Of a DNA stretch of 64,000 bases, positions 41,983-51,913 are shown piece after piece. The translations under genes and the position numbers were made by a program. Every line of letters begins with the position of its first letter. The stretch's first letter is position 1. The DNA lies in NCBI GenBank assembly GCA_032716605.1, contig CM064571.1, positions 14,082,751 through 14,146,750 on the forward strand, given 5' to 3'. Origin of the DNA: Paralithodes platypus. Its lineage: Eukaryota; Arthropoda; Malacostraca; Decapoda; Lithodidae. The notes below the pieces were generated by a model. It made no database searches, was not told the origin of the DNA, and saw only the letters and a program-made list of their open reading frames with translations.

Positions 41983-42420
41983 AAAGACGATCATGTGATA
42001 TACCAGCATATTTGCACCTCTGGGGACTGTGGACCCCTATCCTATGTTGGAATGACACAGACTCGCCTTTCCCGTCGACTAACCCTCCACCTTCAATCTG
42101 GCGCTATAAAAGATCACTATCAAGCCCCCCACCATCTTGCCCTAACTCGCGCCGACCTAGACAAACAAACTACCATACTCGACAAAGAATCAGACCCCAG
42201 ATGACTAGCTATTTTAGAAGCTCTATATATCCAAACGCTCAACCCCAGCATCAACAACCAAACACAAGACCTTCAAATTCTTCCTTCAGGCAAGCGCTAC
42301 AGGCATACTGCCCTCGTTCCTCTCGCCCTGTGCCCCCCTCCCTTACCTTTCCGCCCTCAGCACACAACTGACAACACCAACCAATCACAGCCACCCACAA
42401 CCAACAACCAACCGATATAA
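41983..42420 (+). pseudogene. GIY-YIG endonuclease, PLE2 centre and arm B
   Basis: The plus strand reads MIYQHICTSGDCGPLSYVGM (GIY-YIG core), TQTRLSRRLTLHLQSGAIKD (catalytic Arg), DKESDPR and then a TGA at 42202-42204 where arm A has AGA. It continues in frame with LAILEALYIQTLNPSINNQ. It is otherwise open to about 42420, so a single A-to-T change closed it. Confidence 0.8.
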
Positions 42421-42570
42421 GATTTAGTGCCCGTCTCGCGAATAGACTGCCTTCCACCAATGAACAGCCACCCCACACCCAGTAGCTCCGCCCACCTACC
42501 TATTCTTGATCCTCGAATTTTGTATAAATATGTTGCTTTGTCCTTTTTCTAATCATTACCTGCCCATTCC

Positions 42571-42611
42571 CTGAAGATGCAAGATGTTTACTTGTGAAAC
42601 GTTGGATCCAC
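42571..42611 (+). ncRNA. Hammerhead ribozyme candidate, PLE2 arm B
   Basis: CTGAAGA, stem II GCAAG/CTTGT around ATGTTTA, GAAAC, palindrome AACGTT, GTT cleavage triplet, then GGAT able to pair with upstream ATTCC. Stem III has no loop of its own; the palindrome would allow a dimer, as described for other Penelope hammerheads. Two bases before the Penelope ATG region is CCACC. Confidence 0.62.
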
Positions 42612-42612
42612 C

Positions 42613-42746
42613 ATGAATATTGCTAACCTGTTGTACCTCATATCTGAACCCCAGAGGAAAATTGTTAGAACTATTGAAAGCTGTAACAATAAAATACTGA
42701 ATGCTGAAACTGCTGTTGCCTTTAACCTCGTCTGTTTAAAAGAGAA
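42613..42746 (+). pseudogene. Penelope N-terminal ORF fragment, PLE2 arm B
   Basis: Encodes MNIANLLYLISEPQRKIV through LVCLKEN, then the TA tract. It stops about eight codons before arm A, exactly as in PLE1. Confidence 0.73.
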
Positions 42747-42768
42747 TATATATATATATATATATATG
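42747..42768. repeat. (TA)n microsatellite right of PLE2
   Basis: Outer TA tract of arm B. Confidence 0.9.
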
Positions 42769-42779
42769 ATTGAAATATA

Positions 42780-43110
42780 TGTTATCTAAGTAAAATGCAA
42801 CTAAAAGTCAGCTTATCACAAATTTAGTATTTTTTTATGATGAAGGTTAACTTTTGACCATGGCCTGTGACCTTGACCTTAATGTAGGATTATATTTTTG
42901 TTTGCTTTGATGTAACACTAGAAAATCAAATAAATTTGTCAAATTTCATTAAAAATCATCAATTAGTTTTAGAGGTATTAAAAGAATAGTTGACCTTGAC
43001 CTTTGACCTTCATCTTGACCTTCATGATGTCTGAAAATATAAAATTTTAATTTTCCCTTAGAGCACAAGTCTCAACGAATTTTGTAAAAATTTACATGAA
43101 TAGTAAAGAA
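42780..43110. repeat. TGACCTTTGACC repeat, left flank of Gmr1-2
   Basis: Contains TGTGACCTTGACCTTAATG and GTTGACCTTGACCTTTGACC. It continues at 51914, right of Gmr1-2, in the same register as the paralogous unit near 52740. Confidence 0.85.
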
Positions 43111-43114
43111 ATTA

Positions 43115-44681
43115 TGTTACGATCGGGTCTCGTATAAATCAGTGGCTCTTATACATTGGACTAGACTGGAATAAATGCAACAACAGAAACGCTAGATCCA
43201 ACCCCTGATATATAATCCCGTCGAACAAAGAACACATAATACCCTCCAGAGTTATATCTGCGATAGCGGGGTATCTTAACTCTCAGTATCTATGTGCTTC
43301 TACTATAGGCTGATGTTCTCTGAAACAGCCTATTACCTATAACATATGGTTGCTTAGTTATGGTACACAAGGAAAAGATAGTTAACTTAATTAAATCACA
43401 GGAGTGATCTAATGCAAACAAGAAGAAGGTTTACTTAACGTTACTTTAATCAATAATATCTGTCACTCCTTTATGAAAGAAAGTGTTGTAAAGTCCTCAA
43501 GCACCGAACAAGGAATCTTCTGAATTATGTCGGATGCTACTAAGAAGAACGTATCGGAAATGGAACCACAAAATAGCAGGAGGCAGGACAATGCACGTTT
43601 AGGCTAAATACACAAAAAGGCTGGACCTATAAGGTTATTGGACACAAGAATATTATAAGCGGTGCAACAGTAATAATGCTCGCCACGAAAAAGTAGTACT
43701 CCTATTAACAAAACCGGCCTATGCTGGTTGTGTCTCTCTACAGCAACCTAAACCTCAAAATGCTTGTGTAGAAATAATGGGTATGCATAAAAGAGTATAT
43801 GATCTAATCCAGCTAATGTCTACCCGGGTTAATAAAGTCTAGCTGGGATGCGCAAAGGTACAGAATTCTGGTGGAGCAAGGCAGCTCCTAGCCTAGTGTG
43901 GACCTTGGGTCTGTGCGGCCTGATTACGTTAATATGAAGGGGTGCTCTCTTGAGGATTCTCGATCACAAGTATCGAGTATCCTCCTGGCGACCCTCAAAA
44001 GTAAAAGCAAATAGAGTTAGAACAGTGTTGGGTGGATTAGGCAAGCAGCCCTCACGCACTACACAGTCTAAACTCCAAGGTACACAGACAAAAGATCCAC
44101 CCAGGTAACCCACAGAATCCGTAGTGTCGTGTAGCTCAAAAGTAGCCTACACACAGTGAAAACACCAACAGCAAGGTACCTGATCCCTAGTCTAGCATTA
44201 TTTAACCCTGTAGAAACATTAGTGATTGATGGAGACAGTCCGAGCAATACAATCTCCCAAAAAGAAAATGACTATCTTCAACCTTAGCCTAGTACATAAG
44301 AAATGTGAGATCCAGCATATAATACAGTCTGGCCAACAATTCAAGGTGTGGATGCAGGGAACCAGAGGGGGATTGATATTAATAAAAGATGAGGAAGTAG
44401 TGGAAATGATAGAGGCAGTAGGAGAGAAAGGTTCTAAGACAAGAGTGTGGAACAGTTCATGGGAGATGCTTAGAATATGCTGTCTGGGACGGAGCTGACA
44501 AGGATATTCCCAGGGACCGCATGGCTGGAGTCCCAGTTCGCAGGAATGGCACGAGGGCGCGCGACAGTCGCCCAGTAAGCAGCCGCCTAGTAGGCAGTGT
44601 TAGGCAGGAGGCAACGAATCCCGCGAGGCCTATGTAAGGGGGCCGACCATGCGCCACACTCACCACCAAGTCACACCCCCT

Positions 44682-44729
<48 letters not shown>

Positions 44730-44956
44730 GCTCGCCTTCCCATCATTCAACTACTTAACACAATACTTTCAATTGACTAAATAAAATAGAAAGGATTGTG
44801 ACATACGAAAATAAAGAACAGTTCTGAACTGTCTGCAACACAAGCTTTCTCGAGAAGGAAAGTACACAATGATAGGTAGACTGTAGCTATATTCTCTGCC
44901 CTGGCGAGTCCTAGCGAGTAAGCCATGCGGTTCTGGGGGAAGCGGTGAGCGTCACA
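43115..44956 (-). repeat. Gmr1-2 3' LTR
   Basis: 1842 bp; contains a CT tract at about 44685-44728 (GA on the element strand). It is very similar to the other LTR apart from an insertion there and the tract length. Confidence 0.93.
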
Positions 44957-45421
44957 CCCCACCCAAGATTTTTAAGAGGCTCCAACTATGAGCTCTAAAT
45001 CTGACACACAGAACCCATACAAAATTCGCCACTCCTAGCCACCCAGCGACAATGAAATGTAAAGCACAGTTCTCTTCAAAATAACACATTATAAAAATTA
45101 ACAACCCTTCCCAACACAATAGATTAAATTACATAGTTATGCTCATAAGAGCGAGCTTCACTAGCCCAGCCTTCTGAGAGGAGTACAACTCAGAATTTCT
45201 GCTATAACATACTTAAAGAAAATTTAACTATCAAAGAAAGAGTTTTTTATAGGATTTTTATATTTTTAATATGTTTATGGCGGCTGCACTACAGGGGCAA
45301 GCCTAGTTTTTTTCTTCTATACCAACACAGCAACTCCTACTTTACGACCCAATACGCTTGGCTACCCACGCGAGCCAACAAGCACCAGACGTAAACATAC
45401 TAATCAAACCAAAGTAGGAGG
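44957..45421 (-). other. Gmr1-2 3' internal region and polypurine tract
   Basis: Non-coding. On the element strand GGGTGGGG directly precedes the LTR and is the candidate polypurine tract. No extra gene is seen. Confidence 0.65.
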
Positions 45422-47540
45422 CTACCCTTGTGATGATCTACCCTCTTCCACCCTCGATAAGCAATCTGCAATCACATTCTCAGAACCAGCAATATAGCGT
45501 ATGTCTAGGTTGTATTCCTGCAACATTAATGACCACCTGGTCAGCCTCATATTCCGGTTATGGAATTGATTCAGGAACTTGAGGGGGTGATGGTCAGTGT
45601 AGATCACCACAACTGGTCCATAGGCTGGAACATACACCTCAAAGTGCCTGAGCGCTAGCACAATCGCCAGCAGTTCCTTCTCAACTACTGAATAGTTCTT
45701 CTGCGCCGAGTTGAACTTTTTTGAGAAGAAACTGACTGGGTGCTCCAGCCCATCTTCGTCTGATTGCATCAGAACGGCACCAGCCCCCACACCACTGGCA
45801 TCAGTTGCCAGCTGGAATGGTCGGCTAAAGTCCGGGGCCCTGTTGTGAGTACACAACAGGTTTTTTACTAGCAAAAAAGCCCTCTCACACTCAGGCACCC
45901 ACTTAAACTTTCTATCTTTGGCCAATAGGTCCGTCAGAGGAGCCAGCACAGTAGAATAGCCCTTTATAAAGTGGCGGTAGTAACCAATCATGCCCAAAAA
46001 CCTCATGATCTGCTTCTTGGTGGACGGCCTGGGGAAGTGGTTAATAGCCAATATCTTGTTCTGTGGGGGGCACACCTGGCCCAAGCCCACCATGAACCCC
46101 AGATACTGCACGGTAGCCCGCACAAAATCACACTTTCCCAGGTTGACCACCAAGTTTGCCTCGCTTAATTTCTTAAATAGGGATTCTACATGTTCACAGT
46201 GGCTCTTGAAATCGTCATCGTAGATAATGACGTCGTCCAGGTACACGGTACAGTTCGGAATGTCAGCCACTAACTCGTTCATCAAGCTTTGGAAGGTCGC
46301 TGGTGCGTTCTTTAGACCGTACGGCATGACATTACAACGATATGTAGCACCATCCACCACAAAACCACACACCTCTTTCGCCTGTTCAGTCAAAGGCACC
46401 TGCCAGTAACCTTTTACCAGGTCCACCTTGGTCAAGAACTTGGCCCTGCCAATCTTGTCTACACAGTCATCGACCCGGGGAAGAGGATATGGGTTGGTGG
46501 GAGTCAAGCCGTTTAGCCTGCAGTAATCAACACAGAAGCGCACCTTGCCATCCGGCTTAGGTTGCAGCGTTACGGGAGATGTCCACTTTACCGCCCCCTT
46601 CTCGATCAGTCCCTGTTGCAACATATACTCCAACTCCGCCCGGAGGGCCGGAAGTTTAATAGGGGGCACCCTATAGGGAACTGATTTGAAGGGTGGGTGG
46701 TCTCCGACGTCAACGTCGTGCACCTCCTGAGTAGTGAGGCCTGGGTGTTCCGCAAATACAGTAGGGTATAAACAAAATAGGCGCTCGACAGCCACATGCT
46801 GTTGCTCAGGTAGGTGTTGCAAAGCCTCATGAGCCGCCTGTCTCGTGTTTCCCGCCCACTGATCTGCAGAAACATGATAATCCCAGTTGTCATCCACCTG
46901 CGCATGACTGTCCCGTTCTCCTTCTCCACCTTGACTGCTGAAAGTCATCACGGGGACAGTGAGAGGCTCAGGTGGGCGCCTCACATACTCCTTCATCAGG
47001 TTGACATGACATAACTGATTCCTCTTACGCCTGTCTGGAGTGGCCACCAAGTAATCTAAGTCCGAGAGCTTCTCTGCTACCCTATAAGGACCAGCGTACT
47101 TTGCGGATAAGGGGTGACCTACAAGAGGGAGTAGTATCAACACCTCCTGACCCACGTGAAACTCCCTGAGTTTCACCTTGTGGTCGTACCTGTCCTTCAT
47201 GAGGGCCTGAGAGCCTACCAGATTGCGGCCAGCCAACTCCAGACTACGCAACATTCGTTCTCTACTCTCAAGTTCGACAGCACCGTCACTACACTTTAGA
47301 ACCTCCGGGTCTTCTAGCTGCAATTTGCGAATATCTGAGGGAGCTAGCTTGTCTAAATGTTTGCGAAACAACTCATGCCCTCCCCCAACATCGAACTTTG
47401 CATCCCGTTGCTCTCTCCGTGTATACCGTTGCTGCCTCTGAGTCTCTTTAAGCCCTGCCTCTACACTCTCAGTGACAGGTGATGGTGCTTCTCCAGACTC
47501 TAATAACGGTGCTAATACTGAGTCCCCGAGAAGCGCTGCT
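45422..47540 (-). pseudogene. Gmr1-2 pol: integrase C-terminus, RT, RNase H
   Basis: An open frame of more than 649 codons. Integrase tail: ALMKDRYDHKVK, GQEVLILLPL, SAKYAGPYRV and HVNLMKEY. RT: TVFAEHPGLT, WTSPVTLQPKPDGKVRFCVD, FLTKVDLVKGYWQVPL, MPYGLKNAPATFQ and CTVYLDDVIIY. RNase H: LATDASGVGAGAVL, SVVEKELLAIV, YTDHHPLKF and ENVIADCLSR. RT and RNase H catalytic residues are all present. The stretch joining protease to the integrase tail is short, which places the deleted DDE core near 47380-47450. A frameshift near 47550 separates it from the protease frame. Confidence 0.92.
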
Positions 47541-48257
47541 GGTACATTCCACCGTATCAGCTTTCAGCACCTTCTCGTGACCGTTCCTCCGCTTATTTGA
47601 AGACTGTTGGTTAGCCTGTGACTCCCTGAATGCGATAGATCTGGTTACAACACACGCCATTGGTTGCACCTGACACTTCTCAACCCACTCCTGTTCCTCC
47701 CTACTCACGTCGGCCGGCTCCTCGGCATCGACTAAGGGTGAAACCTTAGAAGCAGGCACCGCAAAGTCATTGCCGAGAAGGAGGTCGACGCCCCCAACAG
47801 GCAATTTCTCCAAGATTCCCACATCCAGTTCGCGAGTCACACCGTCAACTTCAAGCTTCATTCTAACAAGCGGGTATGACCTAGTTGCATTAACTCCCTG
47901 CACCACAACTACCCGCGCCGCGTTTATGGGTCTACCAGTGAAATTCTTCAAGAGTGTCTGAGAGGCACCTGTGTCACGCAAAAGCTGTACCCCATGCTTC
48001 TTGCCACCCCACTTCACGCAGCCATGCCCTCTATGGTCGCAAAAGGCATCGCGGACAGGGTTCGAGCCTTCCAGATCCTTCTTCACTGGCGGTGCTCCAT
48101 CCTCTGATCTTATGCCTCCAGCAAACACAGAAGACTTCTGGAACACCCCAATGCTGCGAGCCAATGACACAGCCGCCGTGGGAGGTGTGCTCGGACAAGC
48201 TTTTGCCATGTGTCCCTCTTTGTGACAGTGATAACACTCAAATTTCCCCTTGGACTT
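47469..48257 (-). pseudogene. Gmr1-2 gag zinc knuckle and protease
   Basis: Continues the gag frame after the TAA. CYHCHKEGHMAKAC is a CCHC knuckle (about 48240-48195). The aspartic protease follows: VQLLRDTGASQTLLKNF with the catalytic DTGA, and later VDLLLGNDF. After about 47550 the frame is out of register with pol and reads a false C-terminus to 47469. Confidence 0.85.
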
Positions 48258-49676
48258 TTACTGAGGTGTAAAAGTCCCCTGACCCTTCTTAAACGGGGCG
48301 GTGCTAGGTTTGTGATCAGTCTTGGTGTCATTGCTTTTAAATTTATGTGTGTCCATATTCCGGGGAGGGGGAGGGTAACGCTCCTTAACGCCTACATCGT
48401 TTCTCTGTGCAGAGCCGCACCCCCAAATTAGTGACAACCTACGATCAGCTATCTCTGCTGCTTCTACGAGAGTTCTTGGGTTCTTCTCTTTAAGGTTTAA
48501 AGTCAAGTCACCGCCCGTACACTTATAAAACTGCTCTAGAAGCATCAACTGTTTCATCTCATCAAACGTAGTTGTCTTCTCTGATCTGAGCCAGTTTCCC
48601 ATAGCGTCGGACAGGTCCCGGGCGTGCTCCAAGAAGGTACTGTCTCGCCCCTTAGTCACACCCCGGAACTTTAACCTATATGTCTCGGGTTGTAGCTCGT
48701 ATGCCCGCAGGACAGCCTCCTTGAGCTCCTCATAAACAACGCAGGACTCCAAAGGCAGTGCATCGTAAGCCTTGAGCCCCTTACCTACGAGTCTAGAGGA
48801 CACAAGGGCCGCCCACTTAACTTCAGGCCACTGATGCTCCCGGCACTTCTTCTCAAATCTATTGAAAAACTCTGTGACACAAGACTCGTCAAATACAGGG
48901 ACCAGTTTGAGAAGGTGCGACAGAGACTGATCATGCGCACGGTTTCCAGTACCGAGTCGCTGTCCCGTCGTCTCAACATGAGACTTCTCTAAATCCATGT
49001 CGGCACAGTATCTTGTAGATTCTAGTTCAGTCCAAAACTCAGCTTCCCTCGTCTGTTGCTGCATCCTAGCCAGCTCTTTTCTCTCTTCTATCTTAGCTAG
49101 CTCTTTTCTCTCTTCTATCTTAGCTAGCTCGAGCTGAAAGAGCATCTCCGGGGTCAAACCTTGAGGAGGAGGAGGAGGAGATGCAATGATGTTAGAAATA
49201 CCCGGTGATCCCCCCAGGGGCAAACCACCTTGCCAGTCACTACCCACCTGCGGAAGCGTGATCCGGGTCGGTACTCCAATAGGAGGATTGGGAGTCGAGT
49301 GAAGGGGAGGCTCGGCCAAAGGGCTCTGAGAACTCACCGTACCTCGTACGCCAGTCACCCCACCCAGCACACACGTCATCAGGTCATCCTTGGTCATGCC
49401 ACTAGTACGTACATGACCGATAGCTGCGGATAAGCACTGGAGACCGTACCGATTCATACCCACCAACCGGTCGGAAGTAACAGGCCATTGTAAAAAATTC
49501 CTTGCATCCCCCTCACTGTTCACCAAGTTAACAACCTGCCCATGCTGCTGCTCCTCAGCTTCTACATCACATACTGTGTCTTCATCCTGCACTGATCCGC
49601 TATAAGACATGATGCTCACTGAAGATTTTTCACTTTGATACACAAAAAAGAAGTACCCCAAACTCTTATACCACAA
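48258..49676 (-). pseudogene. Gmr1-2 gag
   Basis: Capsid polyprotein of about 450 residues. The likely start is the Met of MSYSGSVQDED (near 49610). It has a Pro-rich region, duplicated helical AKIEERKEL units, and the SCAN-like block (VYEELKEAVLRAYELQPETYR) with the downstream W and LLEQFYKCTGGDL, as in Gmr1-1. It ends at a TAA (48258-48260) that lies in the same frame as the zinc knuckle and protease. The TAA cuts the knuckle off from gag, so it is probably a mutation. Confidence 0.88.
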
Positions 49677-49847
49677 TATTCACAATAAAAAATTATCGGA
49701 GACAGCTTAAGTGCTATATTACTTTGCTAAAAAAAAAAATCTTGCATGTCCTCAACAAAATATTCCACAAAATCAACAAATGTTCAATGCCTAAACTGTG
49801 AGAAAAATCTCCACAATAACCTGCAATTATATGTCAGTTCACCAAAT

Positions 49848-49866
49848 CCTGAGCTAGGTCACCATT
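49848..49866 (-). promoter_or_regulatory. Candidate primer-binding site of Gmr1-2
   Basis: On the element strand TGGTGACCTAGCTCAGG follows the 5' LTR within two bases. It resembles the candidate site in Gmr1-1. Confidence 0.55.
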
Positions 49867-50232
49867 TGTTACGATCGAGTCTCGTATAAATCAGTGGCTC
49901 TTATACATTGGACTAGACTGGCATAAATGCAACAACGGAAACGCTAGATCCAACCCCTGATATATAATCCCGTCGAACAAAGAACACATATACCCTCCAG
50001 AGTTATATCTGCGATAGCGGGGTATCTTAACTCTCAGTATCTATGTGCTTCTACTATAGGCTGATGTTCTCTGAAACAGCCTATTACCTATAACATATGG
50101 TTGCTTAGTTATGGTACACAAGGAAAAGATAGTTAACTTAATTAAATCACAAGAGTGATCTAATGCAAACAAGAAGAAGGTTTACTTAACGTTACTTTAA
50201 TCAATAATATCTATCACTCCTTTATGAAAAAA

Positions 50233-50397
50233 AGTGGACCCCAATGACCCCAATGGAAATACGCCTAACGGCCTTATTGGGCTATCCTTAGTTGGAATTA
50301 TGCAAGGCTGGTACATGTCATATTTGTAACAAACTATGTGGTACCAACTCTTTAAATTGCTGACTGAATAAATATTATTATTATTATTATTATTATT
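50233..50397 (+). mobile_element. Short SINE or truncated LINE tail in one LTR
   Basis: Absent from the other LTR. It begins GACCCCAATGACCCCAATGG and ends TGACTGAATAAAT followed by (ATT)8. AAAGT occurs on both sides. The (TTA)-type tail fits I-clade LINEs or SINEs that use them. It inserted after the LTR element did. Confidence 0.7.
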
Positions 50398-51588
50398 AAA
50401 GTCCTCAAGCACCGAACAAGGAATCTTCTGAATAATGTCGGATGCTACTAAGAAGAACGTATCGGAAATGGAACCACAAAATAGCAGGAGGCAGGACAAT
50501 GCACGTGTAGGCTAAATACACAAAAAGACTGGACCTATAAGGTTATTGGACACAAGAATATTATAAGCGGTGCAACAGTAATAATGCTCCCCACGAAAAA
50601 GTAGTACTCCTATTAACAAAACCGGTCTATGCTGGTTGTGTCTCTCTACAGTAACCTAGACCTCAAAATGCTTGTGTAGAAATAATGGGTATGCATAAAA
50701 AGTATATGATCTAATCCAGCTAATGTCTACCCGGGTTAATAAAGTCTAGCTGGGATGCGCAAAGGTACAGAATTCTGGTGGAGCAAGGCAGCTCCTAGCC
50801 TAGTGTGGACTTTGGTTCTGTGAGGCCTGATTACGTTAATATGAAGGGGTGCTCTCTTGAGGATTCTCGATCACAAGTATCGAGTATCCTCCTGGCGACC
50901 CTCAAAAGTAAAAGCAAATAGAGTTAGAACAGTGTTGGGTGGATTAGGCAAGCAGCCCTCACGCACTACACAGTCTAAACTCCAAGGTACACAGACAAAA
51001 GATCCACCCAGGTAACCCACAGAATCCGTAGTGTTGTGTAGCTCAAAAGTAGCCTACACACAGTGAAAACACCAACAGCAAGGTACCTGATCCCTAGTCT
51101 AGCATTATTTAACCCTGTAGAAACATTAGTGATTGATGGAGACAGTCCGAGCAATACAATCTCCCAAAAAGACAATGACTATCTTCAACCTTAGCCTAGT
51201 ACATAAGAAATGTGAGATCCAGCATATAATACAGACTGTCCACCAATTCAAGGTGTGGATGCAGGGAACCAGAGGGGGATTGATATTAATAAAAGGTGAG
51301 GAAGTAGTGGAAATGATAGAGGCAGTAGGAGAGAAAGGTTCTAAGACAAGAGTGTGGAACAGTTAATGGGAGATGCTTAGAGTATGCTTTCTGGGACGGA
51401 TCTGACAAGGATATTCCCAGGGACCGCATGGCTGGAGTCCCAGTTCGCAGGAATGGCACGAGGGCGCACGACAGTCGCCCAGTAAGCAGCCGCCTAGTAG
51501 GCAGTGTTAGGCAGGAGGCAACGAATCCCGCGAGGCCTATGTAAGGGGGCCAGCCACGTGCCACACTCACCACCAAGTCACACCACCT

Positions 51589-51592
<4 letters not shown>

Positions 51593-51680
<88 letters not shown>
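51593..51680. repeat. (CT)n microsatellite in Gmr1-2 5' LTR
   Basis: About 44 CT units; the other LTR has about half as many at 44685-44728. Confidence 0.95.
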
Positions 51681-51682
<2 letters not shown>

Positions 51683-51913
51683 GCTCGCCTTCCCATCATT
51701 CAACTACTTAACACAATACTTTCAATTGACTAAATAAAATAGAAAGGATTGTGACAGACGAAAATAAAGAACAGTTCTGAACTGTCTGCAACACAAGCTT
51801 TCTCGAGAAGGAAAGTACACAATGATAGATAGACTGTAGCTATATTCTCTGCCCTGGCGAGTCCTAGCGAGTAAGCCATGCGGTTCTGGGGGAAGCGGTG
51901 AGCGTCACAATTA

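Larger units (their letters stand above)
41362..42768. mobile_element. PLE2: palindromic Penelope-like element without RT
   Basis: Arms 41381-41961 and 42171-42747 are inverted copies of about 580 bp around a 208-bp unique centre. Each arm contains the C-terminal half of the GIY-YIG gene, the 3' region, a leader with a hammerhead-like core, and the Penelope N-terminal codons. The centre holds the front of the GIY-YIG domain. It is a different family from PLE1 but has the same layout. TA tracts bound both ends. Confidence 0.87.
43115..51909 (-). mobile_element. Gmr1-2: integrase-first gypsy element with integrase core deleted
   Basis: LTRs 43115-44956 and 49867-51909 begin TGTTACGATCG and end GCGTCACA. 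They are flanked by ATTA (43111-43114 and 51910-51913), a 4-bp target duplication. Minus-strand order: gag, protease, integrase C-terminus, RT, RNase H. The integrase tail precedes RT, so this belongs to the Gmr1 lineage. The integrase zinc finger and DDE core are missing. Confidence 0.92.
49867..51909 (-). repeat. Gmr1-2 5' LTR with later insertion
   Basis: 2043 bp. It is longer than its partner by about 201 bp: one insertion at about 50233-50397 and a longer CT tract (51593-51680). Confidence 0.93.

Noticed and set aside
44226..44498. 90-codon frame antisense within the Gmr1-2 LTR, also present in the other LTR
   Set aside because: Conserved only because the LTRs are nearly identical; no domain, and antisense to the element.
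51286..51737. Arg/Glu and Ser/Leu repeat proteins
   Set aside because: Artefacts of the CT microsatellite read in different frames.
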